Numbered from the stretch's first letter, positions 44,309-53,960 are shown. The stretch: 64,000 bases of DNA from an uncultured Microbacterium sp. (GCF_937927635.1 NZ_CALBRW010000020.1:62001-126000); one strand, 5' to 3'. Translations and numbers: made by a program. Notes: generated from the letters alone by a model not told the origin.

Positions 44309-45085
44309 TCAGAGGCCCTTCGGCCGGACGAGGTCCTCCACGACCCCGGCCAGCCAGTCGATGAGGACGGCGATGGCGGCGACGAGCACGGCGCCGGTGA
44401 ACAGCACCGGGTAGCGCTGCAGTTTCAGGCCGTTGACGATCATGTCGCCGAGCCCTCCGGCGTTGATGAAGGTGGCGACGGTCGCGGTGCCGACCGCGAA
44501 GACCAGCGCGGTGCGCAGGCCCGCGAGGATCGTCGGGGAGGCCAGCGGCAGCTCGATGCGCCGGAGCACCTGGTTGGGGGTCATGCCCATTCCTCGAGCG
44601 GCTTCCTTGACGTCGTCTCCGACCTGCTCCAGGCCGACCATGGTGTTGCGCAGCACCGGGAGGAACGAATACGCGACCAGGGCGACGAGCGCGGTGGCGA
44701 AGCCGGTCTGCCAGACGATCGCCAGCAGGATCACCACGCCGACGGCGGGCGTCGCCTGCCCGATGTTCCCGAGGGCGAGGAAGAAGCTGCGCACCCAGCG
44801 CGAACGCGTGCGGTAGGCGAGGATGCCGGCGGGGATGGCCAGCACGGCCACCAGCAGCGAGGCGACGAAGGTCAGCAGCAGGTGCTCCTTGATGCGCGCC
44901 TCGATGTACGTCGGGTTCAGCGTGCGCTGCTCGATGGAGTCCAGCTGCAGCGTGGAGAGCCACCAGAACAGCAGCGCCACGGCGAGCACCACGATGACGG
45001 GTGCGGTGACGAGCCGGAGGATCCGCTGCGTGCGCTCCCTGGCGCGCGCCTTCCGCGGCGACAGCAGCGCGACCGTGGCGGTCAT
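44309..45085 (-). CDS. Quaternary-ammonium ABC permease
   Basis: 258 aa with about six helices. The EAA loop is DDVKEAARGMGMTPNQVLRRIELPLA (about residue 150), contacting the ATPase. N-terminal residues 1-45 form an extra cytoplasmic/first-helix segment; the transport domain has LLTFVASLLVAVLAIPAGIL. ATG overlaps the stop of the ATPase gene (ATGA). Pairs with the other permease (46134-46802). Confidence 0.92.
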   Translation of the reverse strand: MTATVALLSPRKARARERTQRILRLVTAPVIVVLAVALLFWWLSTLQLDSIEQRTLNPTYIEARIKEHLLLTFVASLLVAVLAIPAGILAYRTRSRWVRSFFLALGNIGQATPAVGVVILLAIVWQTGFATALVALVAYSFLPVLRNTMVGLEQVGDDVKEAARGMGMTPNQVLRRIELPLASPTILAGLRTALVFAVGTATVATFINAGGLGDMIVNGLKLQRYPVLFTGAVLVAAIAVLIDWLAGVVEDLVRPKGL

Positions 45086-46134
45086 GGCGCCACCGCGCTC
45101 TCGGGACCCGACGCGGATGCCGGGGCGCTGGTGCCCAGCACGTGCGAGATGGCGGCGTGATCGATCGAGCCCATCGCCTTCCCGTCCGGGTCGGTCACGG
45201 TGATGCGCTCGGCGCCGCTGAGCACGATGAGGTCGAGTGCGTCGCGCAGCGACCCGGTCACCGGGATCCGAGGTCCGCCGCTGACGGCCGGCCCGAGGGC
45301 GGCATCCGATATCGGCATGAGCGCGAGTCGCTTGATCGCCGCGCCCTGGCCGATGAAAGAGGTCACGTAGTCGTTCGCGGGGGAAGCGAGGATGCGCGCC
45401 GGGGTGTCGAACTGCTCGATGTGGCTGCGTTCGCTGAGCACGGCGATCCTGTCGCCCATCCGGATGGCCTCGTCGAAGTCGTGGGTGACGAAGATGATCG
45501 TCTTGCCGATCTCGGCCTGCAGCCGCAGGAACTCGGCCTGCAGCCGCTCCCGGGTGATCGGGTCGGTCGCGCCGAACGGCTCGTCCATCAGCATCACGGG
45601 CGGGTCGGCCGCGAGGGCCCTGGCGACGCCGGCGCGCTGCTGCTGGCCGCCGGACAGCTGCCGCGGGTAGCGGTTCGCGAAGATGGAGGGGTCCAGCTGC
45701 ACCGTGCGGAGCAGTTCGTCGACGCGGTCGGCGATGCGGTCCTTCTTCCAGCCGAGCATCTTCGGCACGGTGGCGATGTTCTCGGCTATCGTGCGATGCG
45801 GGAACAGGCCGATCTGCTGGATCACGTAGCCGACGTGGCGGCGCAGCTCGTTCGGGTCGAGGGAGAGGACGTCCTTGCCGTCGATGCGGATGCTGCCCGA
45901 CGTCGGCTCGATGAGCCGGTTGACCATCTTCATCGTGGTGGTCTTGCCGCAGCCGGAGGGGCCGACGAACATGACCAGCTCGCCGGGACGGATGCTCATC
46001 GAGAAGTCCTCGACGGCGGGTGCGGGCTGGCCGGGGTACTGCTTGGTGACGTGGTCGAGCTCGAGTGCGACGCCCGCCGACTGCGCGGAGATGGCGCGGA
46101 AGAATCCGGTGTTGGTGTGGGTGGTGTCAGACAT
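45082..46134 (-). CDS. Quaternary-ammonium ABC ATPase with CBS region
   Basis: 350 aa. Walker A GPSGCGKTTTMKM (about residue 52), Q-loop IQQIGLFPH, signature LSGGQQQR, Walker B VMLMDEPFGATD and switch His in FVTHDFDEA. The C-terminal 90 residues (PISDAALGPAVSGG, VTDPDGKAMGSIDHAAI) resemble a CBS pair as in OpuCA-type osmosensing ATPases. Start ATG overlaps the upstream permease stop by one base. Confidence 0.93.
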   Translation of the reverse strand: MSDTTHTNTGFFRAISAQSAGVALELDHVTKQYPGQPAPAVEDFSMSIRPGELVMFVGPSGCGKTTTMKMVNRLIEPTSGSIRIDGKDVLSLDPNELRRHVGYVIQQIGLFPHRTIAENIATVPKMLGWKKDRIADRVDELLRTVQLDPSIFANRYPRQLSGGQQQRAGVARALAADPPVMLMDEPFGATDPITRERLQAEFLRLQAEIGKTIIFVTHDFDEAIRMGDRIAVLSERSHIEQFDTPARILASPANDYVTSFIGQGAAIKRLALMPISDAALGPAVSGGPRIPVTGSLRDALDLIVLSGAERITVTDPDGKAMGSIDHAAISHVLGTSAPASASGPESAVAP

Positions 46135-46802
46135 CAGGCGCGGAGTCCTTTCGAGGTGGTGGCCCTGGCCACGAGGATGAAGGCCGCATCGATGAGCAGC
46201 GCGAGGATGATGGTGGCCACGGTTCCGGTCAGGGCGTAGTTGACGGCGTTGAACGATCCCATCGACGACAGGCCGGTGAAGATGTACTGGCCGAGTCCGG
46301 GACCGGCGACGTAGGCGGCGATGGCGGCGATGCCCACGGTCATCTGCGCCGAGACCCGTACGCCGGCCATGATGACCGGCCAGGCGATCGGCAGCTGGGT
46401 GGTGACGAGGATGCGGGTGCGCCCTATGCCCATGCCGCGGGCCGACTCGACGATCTGCGAGGGCACTTCGCGCAGGCCGACGACCGTGTTGCGGATGATG
46501 GGCAGCAGCGCGTAGAACGCGAGGGCGACGATGCTCGGCCCCCAGCCGAGGCCCAGCAGCGGGGAGAGCAGTGCGAGCACGGCCAGCGACGGGATGGTGA
46601 TGGCGATACCCGCGGCGGACAGTGCGGTGGCGCGCCCGATCGGCCGGTTCCACACCAGGGCGCCGATGAGGATGCCGATCACCAGCGCGAAGGCGAGGGA
46701 GATCGCCACCACGGCGAGGTGCTGAGCGGCGAGTTCGAGGACCTCGTCCCAGCGCTGCGCGAGGAAGTTGATGAAGCGGGACCATTTGAAGCTCGTGTCC
46801 AT
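46134..46802 (-). CDS. Quaternary-ammonium ABC permease
   Basis: 222 aa, about six helices, first gene of the operon. The EAA motif is SQIVESARGMGIGRTRILVTTQLP (about residue 125). ATG at 46802 is preferred: AAAGG lies 7 bases before it, while another ATG two codons earlier is too close to that site. Family membership is clear from helices LAVVAISLAFALVIGILIG and AVLALLSPLLGLGWGP. The 120-base region to the divergent iclR holds the operon promoter. Confidence 0.92.
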   Translation of the reverse strand: MDTSFKWSRFINFLAQRWDEVLELAAQHLAVVAISLAFALVIGILIGALVWNRPIGRATALSAAGIAITIPSLAVLALLSPLLGLGWGPSIVALAFYALLPIIRNTVVGLREVPSQIVESARGMGIGRTRILVTTQLPIAWPVIMAGVRVSAQMTVGIAAIAAYVAGPGLGQYIFTGLSSMGSFNAVNYALTGTVATIILALLIDAAFILVARATTSKGLRA

Positions 46803-46886
46803 CGGCATCCTTTCTCTTCGTCGAGAGGGGGTTGCCCTGTTCGGGTAGGTCAAAGCTAGGACAGCGATGTCATTCTCACAATGGCT

Positions 46887-46903
46887 GTTGCATATATGAC
46901 AAC
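46887..46903. promoter_or_regulatory. Candidate IclR operator
   Basis: GTTGCATATATGACAAC has outer GTTG/CAAC around a palindromic CATATATG core, in the AT-rich middle of the divergent promoter region (46803-46922), 20 bases before the iclR start. IclR proteins commonly bind such sites between their gene and the target operon. Confidence 0.5.
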
Positions 46904-46922
46904 TGACGTTTAGATTCGGAGA

Positions 46923-47771
46923 ATGGCATCCGTGTCCGAACCCCGTCGCAATTCGTCCGGCCTCGCACGGGACGTGGAGATCCTCGACATCCTCGGCGCG
47001 CCGGAGGCGATCCGCGAGGGTGGGCTCGGCGTCGTCCGGATGGCCCAGCTGACCGGGCGTGACAAGGCGGCGATCTCGAGGGCGATGGCCACCCTGGCCG
47101 CGGCTGGGCTGATCGAGCGCGACGAGGCCACCCAGCTGTACCGGCTCGGGGCGCGCCTGTACGCGCTGGCCGCACGCACGGTCGAGAGCCGGATGGTCGC
47201 GATCAGCCGTCCGCTGCTGCGTCGCGTCGCGCAGGGCACCCGGGAGACCACGCACCTGTGCGTGCTGCGCGGGGGCAACGTGCTGACGATCATGAGCGAG
47301 CTCAGCCCCCACGAGGTCAGGGCGACCGGATGGGAGGGCGTCACGACGGCCGCGTGGCGGACGCCCTCAGGGCGGGTCCTGCTGAGCGACTGGGATCGCG
47401 GCGCGCTCGAGCGCTGGTACGCGGAGCACGGCCAGGATCGGGTGATCGTCGAGCCCGCCGACTCGTTCACCACCGAGACCGACTTCTCCCTGCTGTGGAC
47501 CCCGCCCGTCGACAAGGCGGTGATCACCGACTTCGAGTCGCTGCTGGAGGAGATCGCCCGCATCCGCACGCATGGCTACGCGCTGCTGGATGAGGAGCTG
47601 GAAGGCGGCGTGGTCGGCGCCTCCGCGCCCGTCCGCGACCTGAACGGGCGCATCGTCGCCGCCATCAACGTGAGCGCCCCCAAGATCAGGATGGGGGATC
47701 GCCTCCAGGCGCTGGGCCGGTACGTCGCCGACGCTGCGGCAGCACTCTCCGAGCAGCTGGGGGCCTCCTGA
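46923..47771 (+). CDS. IclR-family transcriptional regulator
   Basis: 282 aa. The N-terminal winged helix (residues 15-80; LTGRDKAAISRAMATLAAAGLIERDEAT) and a C-terminal effector domain (VLRGGNVLTIMSELSPHEV, then VVGASAPVRDLNGRIVAAINVSAP) follow the IclR plan. ATG at 46923 lies almost on top of GGAGA; the GTG at 46932 has better spacing. Divergent from the ten-gene operon, so it most likely controls it. The ligand would be the imported compound or a breakdown product. Confidence 0.9.
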   Translation: MASVSEPRRNSSGLARDVEILDILGAPEAIREGGLGVVRMAQLTGRDKAAISRAMATLAAAGLIERDEATQLYRLGARLYALAARTVESRMVAISRPLLRRVAQGTRETTHLCVLRGGNVLTIMSELSPHEVRATGWEGVTTAAWRTPSGRVLLSDWDRGALERWYAEHGQDRVIVEPADSFTTETDFSLLWTPPVDKAVITDFESLLEEIARIRTHGYALLDEELEGGVVGASAPVRDLNGRIVAAINVSAPKIRMGDRLQALGRYVADAAAALSEQLGAS

Positions 47772-47796
47772 GGGTCGGTGCGCCCTCCCGGCGTGC

Positions 47797-49011
47797 TCAC
47801 ATCTCCCGCAGCCGCTCCTGCGCGAGACGCGGGAGCGCCGTGGCCCTGGCGCTCTGCAGTGCCGTGGCCAGCGCGCCCTGCGTGACGATGTCGCCGCCCA
47901 GTTGCGAGGCGATCAGCTCGGGCCGGGGCAGGTGCAGCAGTGGGGCGAGCGCCTCTCGGGTGGCGTCCAGCACCGGCCCGATGCCCTCGGCGACCGCGCC
48001 GCAGATGATCACGCGCTGGGGGTCGAACATGCTGCCCAGCACTCCGACGATGCGGGCCAGTCGCTCGCCCAGGCGATTGGCCACGCGCAGCGCGTCCGGG
48101 TCCTGCGCGGCCGCGAGCGCCATGATGTGCCCGCCGTCCACCTGCTCCGGTCGCAGCTTCGCCAGTGCGCCGTCGGGATCGGCCTCGCCGGAGCGCAGCA
48201 GGCGCTGTGCGAGCTCCTCGGCTGCTGCGCCCAGACCGAAGGCCGAGTCCACGTCGCGCACGTAGTCGAACGCGAACATCTCACCCACGCCGCCGTGCGC
48301 GCCGTGCAGCAGCAGCCCATCGACCACGACGCCGGCGCCCAGTCGCTCACCCGCCAGCAGCGCGATGTAGTCCCGGCATCCGATCGCCTCACCCGCAGCG
48401 CCCTCGGCGGCGGCTGCCAGCTGCGCGTCGTTCTTGATCTGCACGACCTGCGCCCAGTCGGCCAGCGCATCGACCAGGCCCGGGTTGGTGCGCTCCCAGA
48501 AGCCCTCCGGGTGCGGGGGTGATGAGCCGTCCCGCGCCACAGGGGCGGCCACGCCGGCGCACAGCGCGAGCACGTCCTTCCGGTCGATGCCGGCGGATGC
48601 CAGCGTGCTGCGCACGGCATCCACGATGTCATCGCGACGCTCCTGGGGCGTCTGCTGCGCACCCAGTGCGCGCCGGGCGGAGGCCAGCACGCTGCCGGCC
48701 AGATCGGCGACGGTCACGGTCAGGTGCGAGTCGCCCGAGTCGATGCCGATCACGGCGCCCAGATCGGTGGGCAGCTCGAAGCGGCGGGCGGGCCGGCCGG
48801 CGCGGTACTCGCCGGCATCCCGCGCGTTCGGCAGCTCCCGCAGCACGCCGGCCGCGACCAGGGTGTCCAGTGCGTCGATCGTCGTCGAGCGCGTCAGCCC
48901 GGAAGCGGCCATCGCGTCGCTTGCCGTGAAGACGCCGTGTCCCCAGGCCAGATCCAGCACGAGGCCCACGCTGCCTCGGCCGGTGCCGAGATCTGCGGAA
49001 ATCTTCGCCAT
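47797..49011 (-). CDS. ROK-family transcriptional repressor
   Basis: 404 aa. Residues 1-80 hold a winged helix (ASDAMAASGLTRSTTIDALDTLVAAGVL). The sugar-kinase-like ROK domain follows, with AVIGIDSGDSHLTV, LCAGVAAPV, and a GERLGAGVVVDGLLLHGAHGG turn. The zinc-binding cysteine cluster of many ROK proteins (GCxxCxxxG) is not seen. Divergent from the sugar ABC/alpha-glucosidase operon, which it probably represses. The 113-base gap contains an AT-rich stretch (49050-49082) likely to hold promoter and operator. Confidence 0.88.
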   Translation of the reverse strand: MAKISADLGTGRGSVGLVLDLAWGHGVFTASDAMAASGLTRSTTIDALDTLVAAGVLRELPNARDAGEYRAGRPARRFELPTDLGAVIGIDSGDSHLTVTVADLAGSVLASARRALGAQQTPQERRDDIVDAVRSTLASAGIDRKDVLALCAGVAAPVARDGSSPPHPEGFWERTNPGLVDALADWAQVVQIKNDAQLAAAAEGAAGEAIGCRDYIALLAGERLGAGVVVDGLLLHGAHGGVGEMFAFDYVRDVDSAFGLGAAAEELAQRLLRSGEADPDGALAKLRPEQVDGGHIMALAAAQDPDALRVANRLGERLARIVGVLGSMFDPQRVIICGAVAEGIGPVLDATREALAPLLHLPRPELIASQLGGDIVTQGALATALQSARATALPRLAQERLREM

Positions 49012-49124
49012 CGCTCTTGACCTCTCGGGTTCGCTCTGTCAAAGTATGTCCCAATCCAGTTGATTCGGCCAATAGATTTAATCATCGGATCTGATCCACG
49101 AGGGTCGGGACCCAGAAAGGGACG

Positions 49125-50438
49125 ATGTTGTCTTCACGAAGAACACGCGCTCTCGCCATCGCTGCGACGCTCGTCCTCGCCGCCAGCGCACTGGCAGGCT
49201 GCTCGTCGGACGGGCGCGAGACGATCCGCTTCACCTTCAGCAAGCGCGAGGCGATCGGCTTCATGACCGATCTGGTCGCGCAGTACAACGCCTCGCAGGA
49301 CAAGGTGCACGTCGACATCGACACCTCAGGGGTGGATGTCGTCTCGGCCAGCTTCGTGCGCGGCAACCCGCCGGACATCATGCTGGCCAACTACAACTTC
49401 GAGGTCGCCCGCTTCGTGCAGCGCTGCGCGCTGAGCGACCTGTCCGGCACGGATGCCGCCTCCTCGGTGCGCGACGACCTGCAGCCGCTGATGGATCAGT
49501 ACGGCTCCTGCGCCGGCCGTATCAGTGCACTGCCGTACTCGGTGATGGCCGCCTCCGTCATCTACAACAAGCAGATCTTCGACGAGCAGGGCATCCAGGT
49601 CCCGAAGACCTGGGATGAGCTGCTGGCCGCCTGCGACCAGCTGAAGGCCGCCGGCATCACGCCGTTCTACGCCACCTTCAAAGACGACTGGACGGTCGGA
49701 CAGGGCTGGTACGACTACGCCGTCGGCGGCTCGCTCGACGTCGTCGACTTCTTCGGCGAACTCAACGCCGAGGGCGCCGAGGTCGGTCCGCACTCCGCAG
49801 TGTCGTTCCAGAAGGACTTCGCGGGGCCCATCGGCAAGATGGAGAAGCTCGCCAGGGAGGATGTGAATCCGGATGCCGCGAGCCGCGGCTACGGAGACGG
49901 CAACCTCGCGTTCTCCCAGGGCAAGGCGGCGATGTACCTGCAGGGCCCGTGGGCGTTCAGTGAGATCGCGAAGACCGCGCCCGACCTGAAGCTCGGCACC
50001 TTCCCGCTGCCGATGACGAACGACCCCGACGACCTCGCCGTGCGGGTGAACATGGACCTCGCCGCGATGATCCCCGAGGGATCCCACCACAAGAAGGCCG
50101 CGCGCGACTTCCTGGAGTACCTGTACGAGCCCGCGCACATCAAGGCCTACAACGACTCCCAGCTCGGGTTCACCCCGACCAAGGGCGCCGAGGCGCCCGA
50201 CGACCCGCGCGTGGCCGGCATGACCGACTACTACGCGAAGGGCCGGATCTACCAGGGCCCGTCGGTGCTGGTTCCCAAGACCATCCCCGTCTTCAACTAC
50301 GCGCAGGCGATCGTGCTCGGTGCGCAGCCGAAGTCGATCCTCAGCACGATGGATGCCGATTGGGCCCGCATCGCGTTCCGCGCCCCGGTCGTGAAGAGCG
50401 ATCCGTCGGCATCCGACGAGAAGGAATCCGCCGAATGA
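49125..50438 (+). CDS. Sugar ABC transporter substrate-binding lipoprotein
   Basis: 437 aa, family 1 extracellular solute-binding protein. Signal peptide with lipobox ALAGC. TWDELLAACDQLKAAGITPF and AAMYLQGPWAFSEIA are typical of oligosaccharide-binding proteins. ATG after AAAGGGA. First gene of a four-gene operon with two permeases and an alpha-glucosidase, so isomaltose, maltose, trehalose or sucrose-like glucosides are likely ligands. Confidence 0.92.
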   Translation: MLSSRRTRALAIAATLVLAASALAGCSSDGRETIRFTFSKREAIGFMTDLVAQYNASQDKVHVDIDTSGVDVVSASFVRGNPPDIMLANYNFEVARFVQRCALSDLSGTDAASSVRDDLQPLMDQYGSCAGRISALPYSVMAASVIYNKQIFDEQGIQVPKTWDELLAACDQLKAAGITPFYATFKDDWTVGQGWYDYAVGGSLDVVDFFGELNAEGAEVGPHSAVSFQKDFAGPIGKMEKLAREDVNPDAASRGYGDGNLAFSQGKAAMYLQGPWAFSEIAKTAPDLKLGTFPLPMTNDPDDLAVRVNMDLAAMIPEGSHHKKAARDFLEYLYEPAHIKAYNDSQLGFTPTKGAEAPDDPRVAGMTDYYAKGRIYQGPSVLVPKTIPVFNYAQAIVLGAQPKSILSTMDADWARIAFRAPVVKSDPSASDEKESAE

Positions 50439-51346
50439 GCGCCACGAGCACGATCGTCACCGCGGGCGATGCCACGCGCCGACGCAGCCACCGACGTGTC
50501 GAGCCGATCTACTACTTCTTCCTCGTCCCGACATTGGTGCTGTTCACCCTGGCCATCACCGTGCCGGGCATCATCGGCATCTTCTTCAGCTTCACCGACT
50601 CGATCGGCATCGGGTCCTGGAGCTTCAACGGACTGACCAACTACATCGCGCTGTTCAGCGATCCGGCCATCCTGCAGAGCTACCTGTTCACGTTCGGGTT
50701 CTCGATCGCGACGGTGATCGTCGTCAACGTCGCGGCGTTCCTGCTGGCGGTGGGGCTCACCTCCCGCATCCGCTTCAAGGTGGGACTGCGCACGATCTTC
50801 GTGATCCCGATGGTGGTCTCCGGCATCATCATCGCGTACGTCTTCAACTTCCTGTTCTCCAACTCGATCCCCGCCGCCGGCGGAGCGCTGGGCATCCCCT
50901 GGCTGGGGACCAGCCTGCTGGCGAATCCCGACCTCGCCTGGGTTGCCATCGTGATCGTGACGGCCTGGCAGGCCATCCCCGGCACGCTGCTGATCTACAT
51001 CGCGGGCCTCCTGTCGGTGCCGGGCGACGTGTACGAGGCCGCCGACATCGACGGCGCCAGCAAGCGGCAGCAACTGGTGAAGATCACCCTGCCGCTGGTC
51101 GCGGGTTACGTCGTGATCAACGTCATCCTCGGGTTCAAGGGCTTCCTGAACGCCTACGACATCATCGTCGGCCTCACCAACGGCGGCCCCGGAACCTCCA
51201 CCCGCTCGATCGCGATGACCATCATCGCCGGGTTCAACGGCGGCGACTACGCGTACCAGATGGCCAACGCGACCATCTTCTTCATCGTCGCCGTCCTCAT
51301 CTCCCTGCTGCAGCTCTCGCTGACCCGTGGAAGGAACGCCCTCTGA
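50435..51346 (+). CDS. Sugar ABC permease (MalF-like)
   Basis: 303 aa with about six helices; a basic N-terminal tail precedes helix 1 (YYFFLVPTLVLFTLAITVPG). The EAA loop is VYEAADIDGASKRQQLVKITLP (about residue 200). ATGA overlap with the binding-protein gene. No ATPase gene lies in this operon, so a shared MsiK-type ATPase encoded elsewhere is expected, as usual for actinobacterial CUT1 importers. Confidence 0.93.
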   Translation: MSATSTIVTAGDATRRRSHRRVEPIYYFFLVPTLVLFTLAITVPGIIGIFFSFTDSIGIGSWSFNGLTNYIALFSDPAILQSYLFTFGFSIATVIVVNVAAFLLAVGLTSRIRFKVGLRTIFVIPMVVSGIIIAYVFNFLFSNSIPAAGGALGIPWLGTSLLANPDLAWVAIVIVTAWQAIPGTLLIYIAGLLSVPGDVYEAADIDGASKRQQLVKITLPLVAGYVVINVILGFKGFLNAYDIIVGLTNGGPGTSTRSIAMTIIAGFNGGDYAYQMANATIFFIVAVLISLLQLSLTRGRNAL

Positions 51347-52218
51347 TGTCGACGCAGACTCTGACGACCATCACCGCCGACGGCCGTCGACCCCGCATGG
51401 AGCGGGTCAACTGGTCCGGCACGATCATCCTCATCCTGTGCGCGGTGACGGTGCTGCTGCCGCTGTACGTGACCATCTCGATGGCGTTCAAGACCACCGG
51501 GCAGGCCGTCGACGGGAACGCCTTCTCGTTCCCGGTCCCGTTCAGCATCGACGGATTCGTGCAGGCGTGGAACCTCACGAAGTTCCCGGTCGGCGCCGCC
51601 GTCTCACTGGTGGTCACGGCCGGCACGGTGATCGCCACCATCGTGCTGGCGGCCTTCGCCTCGTACGCCATCGTGCGCAACTGGGACCGCCGCCTGTTCC
51701 GCTGGTCGTTCTTCTACCTGCTGGCTGCGATGTTCATCCCTTTCCCCGTGGTGGCCCTGCCGCAGATCCAGCTCACCGGCCGGGTCGGCCTGGACAACCC
51801 GGGTGGCGTCATCATCCTGGCCACCATGTTCCAGCTCAGTTTCAGCGTGCTGCTGTTCACCGCGTTCCTGCGCTCGATCCCGTTGGAGCTGGAGGAGAGC
51901 GCGCGCATCGACGGCGCCAGCACCTGGCAGACGTTCTGGCGCATCATCTTCCCGCTGCTGGGGCCGATGAGCGCGACCGTGGGCATCTTCGCCTTCCTGT
52001 ACGCCTGGAACGACTTCATGATGCCGTCGCTGATCATCTCCGACCCGGCGCTGCAGACGCTGCCCGTGCGGCAGAACCTGTTCCAGACCCAGTTCAGCAA
52101 CAACTACAACGTCTCGTTCGCGTCGTACCTGATGGCGATGGCTCCGGCCATCGTGGCCTACCTGTTCACGCAGCGGTGGGTCATGGAGGGCGTCACGCAG
52201 GGCGCCGTCAAGGGCTGA
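51346..52218 (+). CDS. Sugar ABC permease (MalG-like)
   Basis: 290 aa. The EAA loop ELEESARIDGASTWQTFWRI (about residue 180) and the conserved end FTQRWVMEGVTQGAVKG mark it as the MalG-type partner. Its ATG shares one base with the previous stop. Six helices starting at TIILILCAVTVLLPLYVTIS. Confidence 0.93.
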   Translation: MSTQTLTTITADGRRPRMERVNWSGTIILILCAVTVLLPLYVTISMAFKTTGQAVDGNAFSFPVPFSIDGFVQAWNLTKFPVGAAVSLVVTAGTVIATIVLAAFASYAIVRNWDRRLFRWSFFYLLAAMFIPFPVVALPQIQLTGRVGLDNPGGVIILATMFQLSFSVLLFTAFLRSIPLELEESARIDGASTWQTFWRIIFPLLGPMSATVGIFAFLYAWNDFMMPSLIISDPALQTLPVRQNLFQTQFSNNYNVSFASYLMAMAPAIVAYLFTQRWVMEGVTQGAVKG

Positions 52219-52251
52219 CCGACCACCGATCCCCACCACCAAGGAGAATCC

Positions 52252-53943
52252 ATGACACTCACGACCGATGCCGTCCTCGCCGGGGACTCCGCGATCGATG
52301 CCGACTGGTGGCGCCAGGCCGTGGTCTACCAGGTGTATCCGCGCAGCTTCGCGGACGCGGACGGCGACGGCCTCGGCGACATCCGCGGCGTCGTGCAGAA
52401 GGCCGACTATCTGGCCGGCCTCGGCGTCGACGCGGTGTGGCTGAGCCCGTTCTACCCCTCCGAACTCGCCGACGGCGGCTACGACGTGGCCGACTACCGC
52501 GACGTGGACCCGCGCCTGGGCACGCTGGCGGACTTCGACGACATGATCGCGGCACTGCATGCACGAGGCATCAAGGTCATCGTCGACATCGTGCCGAACC
52601 ACTCGTCCAACCGGCACGCGCTGTTCCAGGCCGCGCTCGCCGCGGGCAAGGGGTCGCCCGAGCGCGACCGGTACATCTTCCGTGACGGTCTCGGCGCGAA
52701 CGGCGAGCTGCCGCCGGCCGACTGGAGCTCGGTGTTCGGCGGCCCGGCATGGGAGCCGGTGGGCGACGGGCAGTGGTATTTCCACCACTTCGCCACCGAG
52801 CAGCCGGACTTCAACTGGGACAACCCCGACGTGCACGCCGAGTTCGTGCAGACCCTGCGATTCTGGTCGGATCGTGGTGTGGACGGGTTCCGCATCGACG
52901 TCGCGCACGGCCTGAGCAAGGATCTGCCGGCAGTGCTGCCCAGCCAGGCGGAGCTCGACGCGATGGATGCCGCCAGCGGCCGGCACCCGCTGTGGGACCG
53001 GGATGCCGTGCACGAGATCTACCGCGAATGGCGGCGGGTGTTCGACGAATACGACCCGCCGCGCATCGCGGTGGCCGAGGCGTGGGTGGCCACCGCCGAG
53101 CGGCGTGCGAAGTACGCGTCCCCCGACGGTCTCGGTCAGGCATTCAACTTCGACCTTCTGGAGGCCGACTTCGACGCCGCGCAGTTCCAGCGCATCGTGG
53201 CCGACAACCTCGCGCAGAGCGCTGCGACCGGTTCCTCGTCGACCTGGGTGCTCTCCAACCACGATGTGGTGCGGCACGCCACCCGCTACGGCCTCGCGGC
53301 GCTGAACGGCAGCAGAGTCAAGCAGGGTTCGCACTGGATCCTCGCCGGGGCTCCCGCCGACCAGATCGACCTGGAACAGGGCAGTCGCCGTGCGCTGGCC
53401 GCGACGCTGTTCCTGCTGGGGCTTCCCGGCAGCACCTACCTGTACCAGGGCGAGGAGCTCGGCCTGCACGAGGTGGGCGACATCGCACCCGAGGACAGGC
53501 AGGATCCCGCGTTCTTCCGCGGAGCGGATCCGGATCGCGATGGCCTCGGTCGCGACGGCTGCCGTGTCCCGCTGCCGTGGACCTCGTCGGGTGCGTCGTT
53601 CGGGTTCGGCGCCGGTGGCGCGCACATCCCGCAGCCGGGCTGGTTCGCGCAGTACGCCGTCGAGGCGGAGGATGCCGATGCGTCGTCGTCGCTGAACGTG
53701 TATCGCCGAGCGCTGGCGCTGCGTCACGACCTGCAGACGGTCGAGGAGCTGGCGTGGATCCGCTCGGGGCGTGCCGACGTGTTGCGCTTCGCTCGCCCGA
53801 ACGGCTGGCAGGTGGTGACGAACTTCGGCGCCGAGCCGTTCGAGCTGGGCTCGGATGCCGCAGACGTGGTGCTGTCGACGCAGCCCCTCTCGGACGGTGC
53901 GCTGCTCGGCGAGGCCACGGCCTGGATCGCGCCCGGGGCCTGA
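52252..53943 (+). CDS. GH13 alpha-glucosidase (oligo-1,6-glucosidase-like)
   Basis: 563 aa, cytosolic (no signal). Four conserved GH13 regions: DIVPNHSS (region I), GFRIDVAH with the nucleophile Asp (about residue 222), AVAEAW with the acid/base Glu (about 275) and LSNHDVVRH (about 337). VYQVYPRSFADADGDGLGDIRG and GLGANGELPP fit the GH13_30/31-type alpha-glucosidases that hydrolyse imported oligosaccharides to glucose. 33 bases after the MalG-like gene, with AAGGAG before the ATG. Confidence 0.93.
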   Translation: MTLTTDAVLAGDSAIDADWWRQAVVYQVYPRSFADADGDGLGDIRGVVQKADYLAGLGVDAVWLSPFYPSELADGGYDVADYRDVDPRLGTLADFDDMIAALHARGIKVIVDIVPNHSSNRHALFQAALAAGKGSPERDRYIFRDGLGANGELPPADWSSVFGGPAWEPVGDGQWYFHHFATEQPDFNWDNPDVHAEFVQTLRFWSDRGVDGFRIDVAHGLSKDLPAVLPSQAELDAMDAASGRHPLWDRDAVHEIYREWRRVFDEYDPPRIAVAEAWVATAERRAKYASPDGLGQAFNFDLLEADFDAAQFQRIVADNLAQSAATGSSSTWVLSNHDVVRHATRYGLAALNGSRVKQGSHWILAGAPADQIDLEQGSRRALAATLFLLGLPGSTYLYQGEELGLHEVGDIAPEDRQDPAFFRGADPDRDGLGRDGCRVPLPWTSSGASFGFGAGGAHIPQPGWFAQYAVEAEDADASSSLNVYRRALALRHDLQTVEELAWIRSGRADVLRFARPNGWQVVTNFGAEPFELGSDAADVVLSTQPLSDGALLGEATAWIAPGA

Positions 53944-53960
53944 CCCCGGAGTCGCACTGT

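Noticed and set aside
42291..44963. Apparent 890-residue fusion of a permease, binding protein and dehydrogenase
   Set aside because: Only the last 319 residues (from 43250) are real coding in this frame; the upstream part is out of frame with the true binding protein and permease.
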